Numbered from the stretch's first letter, positions 40,549-49,764 are shown. The stretch: 52,033 bases of DNA from Candidatus Omnitrophota bacterium (GCA_028715415.1 JAQURX010000003.1:121903-173935); one strand, 5' to 3'. Numbers and translations: made by a program. Notes: generated by a model not told the origin, from the letters alone.

Positions 40549-42327
40549 ATGGAAAGTTTGATTATCAAAATAAAAAAATCTGTTAAAGAAGTCGGTTTAA
40601 GCCTTAAATTGTTAGGCAAATTTAAGAAATATATCTTTCGCTATTGGAAACAGCAGTTGTTAATGTTTGTTTTGTCAATTATTTTTGTAATCTTTGAGCT
40701 AATCAACCCCTATCTTCTTGGAAGGGAGGTTCTTGATAAAGGTATTTTATCAAAAAACACAAAGGCTTTCCTCATGTTTTCTCTTATTGGAGCGCTGATT
40801 TATATTGTTAATATGGTGCTTTCCAGTATCCATAGGTATGTAAAGAATTATATTATAAGAAGGATACATTTGGATTTGTCAAAAGACGTTTTGAAGTGTG
40901 TGAACGAGTTTTCTTTGGCGACTTTGCAAGATAGGGCTACCGGAGAACACCTTTTTAGAAGTACGCAGGATGTGTCAGCGGTTTCCAATGTTATAAATGA
41001 TGTTTTGCATAATTTGTTCCTTTCCGTTTTTAAGATAATCCTTATCGCTTCTATTATAATCTTTATTAAATGGGAAATAGTTGCCTTTATGTTTGCTTAT
41101 CAAATAGCTGTGGTAATTTTGATTAATCCATATATCAAAAAGATCCAGAATTTAATAGTTTTAAATTCTGAGAAATCCGAGGATTTATTTAAAAGATTGG
41201 TTGAAATTTTCTCGCATCTTTACATAATTAAGTCTTTTGGCACTATGTCAAAAGAGTTAAAAAGATATTTCAGGGAATTAATTTCAAGGACGAGAGTTGA
41301 AATTGATGAAACAAAATCTAAGATTACCTTTGACTTCTTGCAAACCATAACCAATAAGCTATTCTTCGCAAGCGTGGGTTTCTTTGGTTTGTTTCTTGTT
41401 ATTAAGGATAAAATGACGTTAGGTATCCTAGGCGTTATTATGATTTATATTTCCAAGGGCCTAGAATCATTCACAGAGTTGGTTACTTCTTTTAATCAGG
41501 TTATCATAAACCGTGTTTCTTTGGAAAGAGTGGAAGAAATCTTTGATACAAAGATAGAATTAAAAGAACCCCACGATGCTAAAACTTTATTAATTGAAAA
41601 AGGAAAAGCCGAGTTTAGAAATGTTACTTTTGGTTATAAAAAGGACTACTATGTATTTAAGCATGCCAATTTTTTTATCATGCCGAGTACTCATATAGCT
41701 TTGGCAGGAGCTTCTGGATGCGGCAAAACAACAATTCTTAACTTAATTTTAAGATTATATGATGTTAATGATGGAGCTGTATTATTGGACAATCACGATG
41801 TAAAAAGCCTAAAACGCAGAAGTTTATATGATCAGATAAGCATTGCTTCGCAGAACCCTTTGCTTTGGGATAGTACTATTTTTGCCAATATCGCATATCG
41901 TAAAAAGAATATGAAGATGGAAGAATTGATCGAAGCGGCAAAGTTAGCTGAAGCGCATGATTTCATTATGGAACTGCCTCAACAGTATTATACAATAATC
42001 GGAGAAATGGCTTGTAAGATTTCTGAAGGGCAAAAACAACGCCTAAGCCTTGCGCGGGCTATACTAGGAAACCCAAAAATCTTATTATTGGATGAAGCAA
42101 TGTCGTCTCTTGATTCCGCAACTGAAGACAAAATAATTGATAATATAAGAAATAGATTTGTAAAATCTACTGTAATACTTGTGTCGCATCGGGTTTCTAG
42201 TATAAAAAAAATGGATTTAGTTTATTTCATTGAAGGCCCTAACAAGATAGAAATTGATACCCACTCCAAACTTATAGAGAAAAGCCCGAAATACAGGTCT
42301 TTGTTTGCCAGCCAGCTAGGCGTCTAA
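40549..42327 (+). CDS. ABC exporter (fused membrane and ATPase domains)
   Basis: The 592-residue protein has about six membrane helices in residues 30-320, then an ATPase domain: Walker A GASGCGKTT (387-395), signature ISEGQKQRLSLARA, Walker B ILLLDEAMSSLD and switch His in LVSHRVSS. It works as a homodimer exporter. It lacks the N-terminal C39 peptidase domain found in leader-cleaving peptide exporters, so any peptide leader would need another protease. AAGGGA before the ATG is a usable SD. Placed with PqqD, the kinase-like protein and NTP_transf_5 genes, it is probably the exporter of the locus product. Confidence 0.92.
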   Translation: MESLIIKIKKSVKEVGLSLKLLGKFKKYIFRYWKQQLLMFVLSIIFVIFELINPYLLGREVLDKGILSKNTKAFLMFSLIGALIYIVNMVLSSIHRYVKNYIIRRIHLDLSKDVLKCVNEFSLATLQDRATGEHLFRSTQDVSAVSNVINDVLHNLFLSVFKIILIASIIIFIKWEIVAFMFAYQIAVVILINPYIKKIQNLIVLNSEKSEDLFKRLVEIFSHLYIIKSFGTMSKELKRYFRELISRTRVEIDETKSKITFDFLQTITNKLFFASVGFFGLFLVIKDKMTLGILGVIMIYISKGLESFTELVTSFNQVIINRVSLERVEEIFDTKIELKEPHDAKTLLIEKGKAEFRNVTFGYKKDYYVFKHANFFIMPSTHIALAGASGCGKTTILNLILRLYDVNDGAVLLDNHDVKSLKRRSLYDQISIASQNPLLWDSTIFANIAYRKKNMKMEELIEAAKLAEAHDFIMELPQQYYTIIGEMACKISEGQKQRLSLARAILGNPKILLLDEAMSSLDSATEDKIIDNIRNRFVKSTVILVSHRVSSIKKMDLVYFIEGPNKIEIDTHSKLIEKSPKYRSLFASQLGV

Positions 42328-42344
42328 AAGATTTCTTTACAAGA

Positions 42345-43502
42345 ATGTCAAAGAGCAATTGCATAGAAAAGAATATCCTTGTTTGCGAGAAGTTGCTTCT
42401 TTTATGTGCCAATGTTAAATCCCACCAAAAGCAGAATGAAATAAGTCAATTAATAAACCAAGGTATCAACTGGCAAAAATTCTTGCAGCTTGCTTATGAT
42501 AACGCAGTTTCTTCACTAACATTTAATTCACTTAAATTTTATCTGCCCATAAATGATATTGAGAGAGAGGCCCTCCAAAGGCTTAAGATATCTTATCAAG
42601 CTTGCACAGTTAGGAATATCTATTATAAGGAAGAACTAAAAAAGATAATTTCTTTATTGATGGATAAGGGAATAAAGGTTATCCCGCTTAAAGGGATCTT
42701 CTTGTCCGAGAGGCTTTATGGAGATGCCTCTAGCAGGGATGAGAGTGTTGATTTGGATTTATTAATAAGGCAAGAAGATAGAGCTAAAGCAAGGCCATTA
42801 ATAGAAAGAACAGGGTATGTTTGCGAAGGTTCTGGAGAGATTAAAGAATGGGAGTGGGTTGATATTTATTCAAGGCCCAAAAGAAAGATTATTGAGTTGC
42901 ATTGGGACATAACAATGATGGCCAGAAGCAAGGAGCGTATAGAGGGTTTTTGGCAAGGCGCCCAATTAGTTGAGCGAGAAGGGATTAAGTATTATGATTT
43001 CCTGCCAGAGGAGCTCTTGCTTTATTTATCCGCGCATTTAACAAATAGCGATTCATTCCGTAAACTCAGGTCTATGTGTGATATTGACCGTCTTTTAGAA
43101 AAGTATGGCAGACAGATTAATTGGGATAGCGTTGTTGAAAAATCCGGAGATTGGCATCTGCGTAGTTCGCTTTATGCCGCGTTAAAACTGCAGGCAGAAT
43201 TATTTGAACCAAAATACCCCCGAAGTATTGTCCGTATGCTCGGTATCTCGTTACCTAAGCGTTTGTTTATCAATACATTTGCTAATAAAGGAGTCCTGTT
43301 AAAAAGCAATTTAAGGAGGCGCATTCTGGATAATTTTCTAGCGTATACTTTTTTTGAAATAATTGAGGCATCTAGCTTTAATGATTATTTGGCTATAACT
43401 AAAAGAATATTTTTCCCTCCAAGAGATTCTGTAAGCACTAACTATATCTTAAGGATTATCAATGGGATATCAAAAATTCTCCGTAAACGTGACTGCACTT
43501 GA
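42345..43502 (+). CDS. NTP_transf_5-type nucleotidyltransferase-like protein
   Basis: The 385-residue protein carries the family pattern: MDKGIKVIPLKGIFLSERLYGD, DLDLLIRQEDRAKARPLIERTGY with the D-x-D metal pair, and IIELHWDIT followed by LPEELLLYLSAHLTN. The family is uncharacterised but widely co-occurs with PqqD, HprK-like and ABC exporter genes in lasso and other peptide loci. It might add a nucleotide to a peptide or lipid carrier. It begins 17 bp after the ABC exporter and ends the accessory island. Confidence 0.83.
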   Translation: MSKSNCIEKNILVCEKLLLLCANVKSHQKQNEISQLINQGINWQKFLQLAYDNAVSSLTFNSLKFYLPINDIEREALQRLKISYQACTVRNIYYKEELKKIISLLMDKGIKVIPLKGIFLSERLYGDASSRDESVDLDLLIRQEDRAKARPLIERTGYVCEGSGEIKEWEWVDIYSRPKRKIIELHWDITMMARSKERIEGFWQGAQLVEREGIKYYDFLPEELLLYLSAHLTNSDSFRKLRSMCDIDRLLEKYGRQINWDSVVEKSGDWHLRSSLYAALKLQAELFEPKYPRSIVRMLGISLPKRLFINTFANKGVLLKSNLRRRILDNFLAYTFFEIIEASSFNDYLAITKRIFFPPRDSVSTNYILRIINGISKILRKRDCT

Positions 43503-43518
43503 ATTTTTAAAAAAAAAC

Positions 43519-43546
43519 TGGACTTTTGCGGATTTTTATTTATAAT
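43519..43546 (+). promoter_or_regulatory. Likely promoter of the polysaccharide operon
   Basis: TGGACT at 43519-43524 (4 of 6 matches) and a perfect TATAAT at 43541-43546 are separated by 16 bp. The first operon gene starts 49 bp later, with an AAGGA SD. Confidence 0.5.
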
Positions 43547-43595
43547 GAAAATCGTTAAATAGCAATTATTATAATTAACTTAATTTAAGGATGCG

Positions 43596-44396
43596 ATGAA
43601 ATTAAAGAAAATTTCCATTACATCTGCAATTGTTTTTTTCTGCTTGTTGTTCCCATCTCAAAATTCTAATCTTGTTTTTTCTGCTTCTCTTGAAATCGGC
43701 CGGACAAGATCCGGCTCTGCTGCAGCTACATCCAAAGAAGGTATGGGTTATGTGGTTGAAGGCGGTTCGGGTGTATCTACTGATCAGAACGTAGAATATT
43801 ATATTGCGCCTGAAGATGAAATGGAGATTTTCGTTTGGCAAAACCCTGATCTTACAGCTACCGTTATTGTCGGGCCGGACGGATACATATCTTATCCTTT
43901 GGTCGGAAGGATCAAAGTTTCCGGTTTTACTGTAAGCAAGCTGGAGAACATCCTGAGAGATAAGCTAACTGAGTATGTTAAAAATCCCCAAGTTTCCTTA
44001 ATTATGAAAAAGTTTGCCGGTAATAAAGTTGTTGTTTTGGGGGAGGTTACATACCCGGGGATTTATACATATAAAGGGTCTTTGGATCTGACGGATGCAC
44101 TTGCTTTAGCAGGAGATTTTACCGAAGAAGCGCATAAGGATAGCGTGCTTATTGTGCATAATATTGGGACCAAAGAAGCAAAAGTAAAAAGGATTAATTT
44201 TGTAAAATTATTTACTGGCAGCTCTTTAAAACCTGAAGATTTGCTTTTAAGACCCAATGATGTTATTTTTGTGCCAAAAACATTTATTGCTAATTTTAAC
44301 AAGGCTATGACAGATCTAAACATGGTTGTTAATAATGCTAACACAGGATTGCAGGTTAGGAAAGAAATCAGGCGGTTAGGTAGGCATGACCGTTAA
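43596..44396 (+). CDS. Polysaccharide export outer-membrane protein (Wza/SLBB type)
   Basis: The 266-residue protein has a signal peptide (residues 1-30, ITSAIVFFCLLFPSQ) with no lipobox Cys. A Poly_export domain follows (YYIAPEDEMEIFVWQNPDLT, GPDGYISYPLVGRIKVSG), then an SLBB domain (VVVLGEVTYPGIYTYKGSLDLTDALALAG). Wza-like proteins form the outer-membrane channel of Wzy-dependent capsule or exopolysaccharide export. Its neighbours (Wzc-like kinase, ExeA-like ATPase, Wzy and Wzx) complete the system. With a 266-residue length it is shorter than E. coli Wza and more like the Proteobacterial EpsA/ExoF type. Confidence 0.9.
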   Translation: MKLKKISITSAIVFFCLLFPSQNSNLVFSASLEIGRTRSGSAAATSKEGMGYVVEGGSGVSTDQNVEYYIAPEDEMEIFVWQNPDLTATVIVGPDGYISYPLVGRIKVSGFTVSKLENILRDKLTEYVKNPQVSLIMKKFAGNKVVVLGEVTYPGIYTYKGSLDLTDALALAGDFTEEAHKDSVLIVHNIGTKEAKVKRINFVKLFTGSSLKPEDLLLRPNDVIFVPKTFIANFNKAMTDLNMVVNNANTGLQVRKEIRRLGRHDR

Positions 44397-44423
44397 GGTT
44401 ATTTAACATTTCCCTTTTATTCT

Positions 44424-46379
44424 ATGGAACAAGTAAACGAATTTAACCTAAGAGATTATTGGGCTACATTTTTAAAAAGAAAATGGGAAGTAATAATTTC
44501 TACAGGCATCGTTCTTTTCGCAACCTTTATTTTTACCTCTTTCCAAACTCCTCAATACCTAGCGATAGTTACTCTAAAAGTTGACCATACAGCATTAAGC
44601 CCCACCCAGTTTATGTTCCCGGGAAAAGAATATTTTTTTGGCGGACAGCGCGATGAATTTGAAATCCCTGATTACATAAGGCAAATTTGCAGCCGTCCGA
44701 TTACAGAGAAAACCCTTGTAGAATTAGGATGGCTAACTGATAAGGTTAAAGGCAAGGAACGGGAAGATTTTATTTCCAGTTTTAATGGTGGTATTTGGGG
44801 TGTACCCGTAGAAAATAGCAATATGATCCGTATTAACATCGGTTATGAGGATCCTCAAAAAGCCGTTACTTTTATAAATAAACTTGCAGAGGTTTTTATA
44901 AGGGAAAACGCTTTACAGAAAAGCGAGCAGGCGCGTAATGTCCGGCAGTTTATTGAAAAAGCGTTGACAGATGTTTCAGATAAATTAAGAGTCCAGGAAG
45001 AAAGAATCCGGGTGCTTACAACTCAAGGGGCTGTTGGTTCTGGAGTAGCAATTGTAGAGAGAATTGCTGAATTAGAGAAGAAATTATCAGATCTATCCGG
45101 CAAATTTACCGATAAGCATCCCAATGTTATCAGCATAAAAGAAGAAATTGCATTATCAAGGCAGCAGTTGAAAACTTTGCCTAAGGAAGAATTTGAATAC
45201 GGCGTGCTTAAAAGAGATGTCAGCGTAAATGAGGGGCTATATTCTTCTTTAAAGCAGCAATTACAGGAAGCGCAGATTAAAGAAGCAGAGAAGGTCAGTA
45301 ATCTTATTTTGGTTAATCCGGCAGTTCTGCCAAAGGGCCCTTTTTATCCTGATAAGCTGAAGAATTATTTAATCGGGCTTTCTCTTGGTTTAGTTTTAGG
45401 TGTAGTCCTCGCTTTTATTACTGAACATTTGGATACTTCAATCGGCAGAGTTGATGATATAGAGAGCTTTATAAAGACGAGTGTAATCGGAATAATTCCT
45501 TATTGTAGCGAATACTATACCCAGCAGAGAAAAAGGAAGTATAAGCGCGGTTTCTTCAGTAGGAAGAGTTCCAAGACGGAAGAAGAAATCAAGCCAACGC
45601 ATATTCTAGAAATTGAAAGGTCTACTTCCAATGCTCTTTTCTTGGAGGCTTTTCGTCTTTTAAGCGTTAACCTGCAGGTGTTGTTTGGTAAGGGCGGCAG
45701 GATTCAGAATAAATTGATTATGATTACAAGCTGTAAGCCCGAAGAAGGGAAAACTCTTATTATTTCTACGCTGGCTGTTGTAATGGCTCAGATGGGGCAC
45801 AGAGTTTTATTGATTGATTCAGATATCAGAAGGCCGAGGATGCATAAGATTTTTGGGCTTAAAGATAAAGAGAAGGGGCTAACGGATATTCTCCGAGGGG
45901 ATATGACAGTTGATGCGGCAATAAGGACAGCCACGGATATAATGCTGGGAGCTTCCGATATCGATAAGGTTATAAATAAACCATGGCTTAATAATCTTAA
46001 TTTGCTTACTGCAGGGTCAAGCCTTTCTAATGATTTAACCCTTTTTAATTCCAGCAAACTTGACGAGATACTTAATTATTACAAAAATAAATATGACGTT
46101 GTCCTGGTTGACACTTCGCCTATATTAGCAGTCAGCGAACCATCAATACTTTTGCCTAAAATGGACGGAGTATTGTTATTATACAGGTCCGGATATGCTT
46201 CCCGTTTGGCGCTGCGCAGGGCCAAGATGCAGATTGAAAGCATAAGAGGAAAAGGTTCTTTATCCGGAGTTATTATTAATAATGTAAGGCCTGAAGTCGG
46301 CGTTGAAGTTGATTATTACTATAATAAAAAATATTATAGTGAAGATACAAAAGATCAATTAGGCGGAAAACAGGGGTAA
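44424..46379 (+). CDS. Wzc/CapB-type chain-length determinant and tyrosine autokinase
   Basis: The 651-residue protein has an N-terminal Wzz domain (two membrane helices at about 30-50 and 305-330, with coiled coil between) and a cytoplasmic BY-kinase domain. Walker A is CKPEEGKTL (near 436-444), with Glu instead of the usual Gly before the EGK. Walker A' is VLLIDSDIRRP and Walker B is VVLVDTSPIL. A C-terminal Tyr-rich segment (DYYYNKKYY) is the expected autophosphorylation cluster. It controls polymer length and export with the Wza-like protein upstream (27 bp). Confidence 0.92.
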   Translation: MEQVNEFNLRDYWATFLKRKWEVIISTGIVLFATFIFTSFQTPQYLAIVTLKVDHTALSPTQFMFPGKEYFFGGQRDEFEIPDYIRQICSRPITEKTLVELGWLTDKVKGKEREDFISSFNGGIWGVPVENSNMIRINIGYEDPQKAVTFINKLAEVFIRENALQKSEQARNVRQFIEKALTDVSDKLRVQEERIRVLTTQGAVGSGVAIVERIAELEKKLSDLSGKFTDKHPNVISIKEEIALSRQQLKTLPKEEFEYGVLKRDVSVNEGLYSSLKQQLQEAQIKEAEKVSNLILVNPAVLPKGPFYPDKLKNYLIGLSLGLVLGVVLAFITEHLDTSIGRVDDIESFIKTSVIGIIPYCSEYYTQQRKRKYKRGFFSRKSSKTEEEIKPTHILEIERSTSNALFLEAFRLLSVNLQVLFGKGGRIQNKLIMITSCKPEEGKTLIISTLAVVMAQMGHRVLLIDSDIRRPRMHKIFGLKDKEKGLTDILRGDMTVDAAIRTATDIMLGASDIDKVINKPWLNNLNLLTAGSSLSNDLTLFNSSKLDEILNYYKNKYDVVLVDTSPILAVSEPSILLPKMDGVLLLYRSGYASRLALRRAKMQIESIRGKGSLSGVIINNVRPEVGVEVDYYYNKKYYSEDTKDQLGGKQG

Positions 46380-46391
46380 GAGGGGTTTTAA

Positions 46392-47222
46392 ATGTATGAA
46401 AAATATTGGGGATTATTGGAAAAACCGTTTGAGAATACTCCGGATCCGCGCTTCATGTATTATTCAAAGAAGCACGAAGAGGCACTCACCAGATTATTAT
46501 ACGCCATAAAAGAAGAAAAGGGCGCTGCAATGCTTTCCGGAGAATATGGCTCCGGTAAGACAGTCTTAAGTAGGATTGTAATTGATGAACTTATAAAAAA
46601 TAAAATCTACGAAGTAGCTTTAGTTATCCATCCTCAGTTAACTCCCGTCCAGTTTATGCAAGAAATTATTTACCAGTTAAAGAATGAACACATTAAAGGA
46701 ACAAAGCCGCAGCTTTTACATACAATGCAGGATGTTATTTATAAGAATTTTAACGAAGGGAAAAAAACGGTTATTTTGATTGATGAAGCGCAGATCATTA
46801 AGAACCTTGAGACTTTTGAAGAATTAAGATTGTTTTTAAATTTCCAGCTTAATGAAAAATTCCTGCTTACTCTCGTTTTAATTGGCCAACCCGAGCTATT
46901 AAAGAAGGTTCAGGCAATTCCGCAGCTTGAACAGAGATTGGGAGTAAAGTATCATCTTACCGGCCTTGATGAAAAAGAGATGGGGGAATACATAAAACAT
47001 CGTTTAGAGGTAGCAGGGGCCAAAACAGAGATATTTACCAAGGATGCGATTAAAGAAATCTACGAATATTCAAAAGGGGTACCCAGAAAAGTGAACAATA
47101 TTTGCGATATGTCGCTTTTGATTGGTTTTGGGCAGGAAGCAAAAGAGATTACCCGCGAATTAGCTCAAAGAGTTGCCATGGATTTAAGTAAGGAGGCTCC
47201 TGTTTATGCCAAGAATGTTTGA
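46392..47222 (+). CDS. ExeA/XrtA-associated type AAA ATPase
   Basis: The 276-residue protein starts YEKYWGLLEKPFENTPDPRFMYYSKKHEEAL, the typical beginning of ExeA/GspA-type and exopolysaccharide-associated ATPases. Walker A is GEYGSGKT (50-57) and Walker B is VILIDEAQII. It lacks the peptidoglycan-binding C-terminal domain of ExeA. In exosortase-linked polysaccharide clusters the same type sits after the Wzc gene. It overlaps the HD-GYP gene by 17 bp. Confidence 0.9.
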   Translation: MYEKYWGLLEKPFENTPDPRFMYYSKKHEEALTRLLYAIKEEKGAAMLSGEYGSGKTVLSRIVIDELIKNKIYEVALVIHPQLTPVQFMQEIIYQLKNEHIKGTKPQLLHTMQDVIYKNFNEGKKTVILIDEAQIIKNLETFEELRLFLNFQLNEKFLLTLVLIGQPELLKKVQAIPQLEQRLGVKYHLTGLDEKEMGEYIKHRLEVAGAKTEIFTKDAIKEIYEYSKGVPRKVNNICDMSLLIGFGQEAKEITRELAQRVAMDLSKEAPVYAKNV

Positions 47223-48354
47223 TATCTTAAGGGGCAGCGGAGATAATGAGAATATTGAAGGGAAAAAAGAGAATCCTCAGGAAGATGTTCAAAATAAACC
47301 GCAAGATTCCCAGTTAAAGCCTGTCCCGAAGAACATAGAAAAACCAGTCGTGCCTCCGGTAAGTTATCCAAAAGGAATTTTTAAAGTTGAAAAGAAGAAA
47401 AAAGAAATAATCAAAGAAGAAGATGCTTCCTTGGTTTCTCAGAAGCTTATTAGTGCAGTCAAGACTCATGGTGTTGATGATGCAAATAAATCCAAAGAAA
47501 TTTATGATAATGCTGTAAAAGCAGTGCGAATTTTATTACAGCGGATAAGGATTAAAGAAGATATTTCTTCAAGCGTAGACCAAATTCAGGGAGTTTTAGA
47601 GGATGTTTTCAATCAGTTGGTTTTCGGCGATAGTATTTTAGATAATATATATATCAAAAAGACAGAAGAGTATTATCTTCCGCATCATATAACCAAGGTG
47701 ATGATTTTATCTTCTGTCATTGGTATGAATATGGGTTTTAATAAGTCTAGGCTTAATCATCTTGGTTTAACGGCGGTTTTTTACGACTTAGGCATGGATG
47801 AATTAAGGACAATTGTAGACACCCCAAGAAAGCTGAGTTTTGAAGAGTTTGAATTAGTCAAAACACATATTTCAAGGAGTATGGAGATTGTAAAGAAGGT
47901 TGATTCAATAGATGACATAGTAAAAGAAGCTGTCCTTATGCACCACGAACGGATTAATGGTAAAGGGTATCCTCACTATGCGAGCTCAACAAGCATTAAT
48001 CCTTATGCGAGGATTATAGGTTTGATAGATACTTATGAGTCTGTTACAAATGACCGTGCTTTTCGCGAAGGGATGAATGGGCACAAGGCAATAAAATACA
48101 TTATCGGGTCATTAAGAGATTATTTTGATTCTGATGTGATGAAGGCTTTCATCAATAAGATGTCAATTTATCCTATCGGATGCGTAGTAAGATTAGATAC
48201 TCAGGAATTAGCTAAGGTTATCAGTGTCAGCCCCGGATCTCCGCTTAAGCCGGTGGTGGCAGTGCTGCAGGATGCCTCAGGGGAACCTGTTAAAAAAGGT
48301 AGCATTATAGATTTGTCCAAACAGGATACACCCACAATACTTGATACTATTTAA
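47206..48354 (+). CDS. HD-GYP-domain protein with degenerate HD site
   Basis: The 382-residue protein has a Pro/Lys-rich N-terminal 75 residues, a helical region, and an HD-GYP domain at about 155-320. The GYP part is intact (HHERINGKGYP, His246, His247, Glu248). The HD pair, however, reads Tyr193-Asp194 in FYDLGMDE, where active enzymes have HDIGK. Loss of this His probably removes part of the metal site, so phosphodiesterase activity on c-di-GMP is doubtful; a c-di-GMP-binding or scaffold role is possible. The C-terminal 60 residues (VVRLDTQELAKVISVS) resemble the usual HD-GYP-associated extension. It is co-transcribed with polysaccharide genes. Confidence 0.85.
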   Translation: MPRMFDILRGSGDNENIEGKKENPQEDVQNKPQDSQLKPVPKNIEKPVVPPVSYPKGIFKVEKKKKEIIKEEDASLVSQKLISAVKTHGVDDANKSKEIYDNAVKAVRILLQRIRIKEDISSSVDQIQGVLEDVFNQLVFGDSILDNIYIKKTEEYYLPHHITKVMILSSVIGMNMGFNKSRLNHLGLTAVFYDLGMDELRTIVDTPRKLSFEEFELVKTHISRSMEIVKKVDSIDDIVKEAVLMHHERINGKGYPHYASSTSINPYARIIGLIDTYESVTNDRAFREGMNGHKAIKYIIGSLRDYFDSDVMKAFINKMSIYPIGCVVRLDTQELAKVISVSPGSPLKPVVAVLQDASGEPVKKGSIIDLSKQDTPTILDTI

Positions 48355-48390
48355 TAACTCCAATAAATATAAGGCAAGCCAAACAATATT

Positions 48391-49764
48391 GTGGAAAGAA
48401 ATAAGCTTTTAGTTTATTTTGCTGTTTTGCTCGCGGGCCTTATTTTAAGTTTTTTTGCCACAAAAAGAGAACTTAGCGTAAAAGATATTGAAATCCTGAT
48501 TTTTCTCCTCGTTTTTCTCCCCACCTTAATTAAACCTGATATAGGGCTTGCGATTATTATTATTTCCATGCTTTTTTCTCCCGAAGTTGTCTTGGGCAAG
48601 ATTTCCTCAAGGACTGTTATTTTAAGGATTGAAGATATATTTTTAGTAGTAGTTGTTTTGGCGTCATTAATAAGAATAGCTTTAACAAAAGATATAGGAA
48701 AATTTTTTAAAACAAGGCTTACGTTGCTTTTTTTCTCTTATATCGGAGCCTGTGTCATCTCAATCATTATAGCTCTTACTTTTAACAGCCAGATTAATGT
48801 CCCAAAGAGCATTTTTATTACTGCAAAATACTTCGAATACTTTCTGTTGTTTTTAATCGTCAGAGATAACCTAACCAGCCTGCGGCAATCAAAGATTTTT
48901 ATCGGGATTTTCCTTATTACTGCTTTGTTTGTTTCCATGCATGCCAATATTTTTGTGCAGCAAAAAAAAGAAGCAGGGTCAACTTTTTTTAGGGCGTCAT
49001 CTCCTTTTCAGACGAAAGAAGGAGGGGAGCCGGGGACTCTGGGAGGATATTTGATATTTATGATTGCTGTTACCGGAGGCTTATTGGTGTTTGCCCGTTC
49101 TTTGGGTATGAGGGTTTTTCTTGTTGTACTTTTAGCTTTAATGTTTAGAGGTTTAGTTTATACTCTTTCCCGCGGGTCATACGCGGCTTTATTCCCAATG
49201 TTATTTTTCTTAAGTTTTTTTACAAGGAAAAAGATTATTTTGTATTTTACAATAGCATTTATGGTTTTATCGGTGCTATTTATGCCGAAAATTGTAAAGG
49301 AAAGACTAAAAGAAACTGTTGTGCAGATTGGAGCTTCGTTTATTTTAGAGACTTCTCCCAAGGAACGATTAGACAGCTGGAAGTTAGTTATTACAAAAAG
49401 GTTTCCAAAGAGCCCAATCTTTGGGCATGGGCCCGGCAGGTATTTTATTGATAGCCAGCTTTTTACAGTAATTGCTGAAACCGGGCTTCTTGGGTTAATT
49501 CTATTTTCCTGGATTTTAATCAGGGTTTTTAGAATGGCTAAACATTCTTTATCTCTGGCAGCTGAAGAAGACGGCTATTCGAGGGGCTTAACTGCAGGGT
49601 TCTTGGCTGGTTTTGTGGGGCTACTTATTCATTCTTTAGGGGCAAATACTTTTATAATCATACGAATAATGGAGCCTTTTTGGTTTTTGGCTGCAGTTGT
49701 GCTTATGCTGCCCAGATTGAATCGTATCCCCCAAACGGAAACATTAGGCAGCAATAATTTATAA
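48391..49764 (+). CDS. O-antigen polymerase/ligase-family membrane protein (Wzy_C type)
   Basis: The 457-residue protein has about eleven membrane helices. A central loop TLSRGSYAALFPMLF has the Wzy/WaaL arginine motif. The large periplasmic loop ERLDSWKLVITKRFPKSPIFGHGPGRYF and DSQLFTVIAETGLLGLILF match the O-antigen ligase/polymerase domain. It probably polymerises repeat units or ligates them to an acceptor. A GTG start at 48391 has no strong SD, so a nearby alternative is possible. Confidence 0.88.
   Translation: MERNKLLVYFAVLLAGLILSFFATKRELSVKDIEILIFLLVFLPTLIKPDIGLAIIIISMLFSPEVVLGKISSRTVILRIEDIFLVVVVLASLIRIALTKDIGKFFKTRLTLLFFSYIGACVISIIIALTFNSQINVPKSIFITAKYFEYFLLFLIVRDNLTSLRQSKIFIGIFLITALFVSMHANIFVQQKKEAGSTFFRASSPFQTKEGGEPGTLGGYLIFMIAVTGGLLVFARSLGMRVFLVVLLALMFRGLVYTLSRGSYAALFPMLFFLSFFTRKKIILYFTIAFMVLSVLFMPKIVKERLKETVVQIGASFILETSPKERLDSWKLVITKRFPKSPIFGHGPGRYFIDSQLFTVIAETGLLGLILFSWILIRVFRMAKHSLSLAAEEDGYSRGLTAGFLAGFVGLLIHSLGANTFIIIRIMEPFWFLAAVVLMLPRLNRIPQTETLGSNNL

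Noticed and set aside
30669-43502. A standard lasso-peptide cluster
   Set aside because: No asparagine-synthetase-like cyclase and no transglutaminase-like leader protease in the window, and the peptide tail lacks a Gly-initiated core of 15-20 residues.
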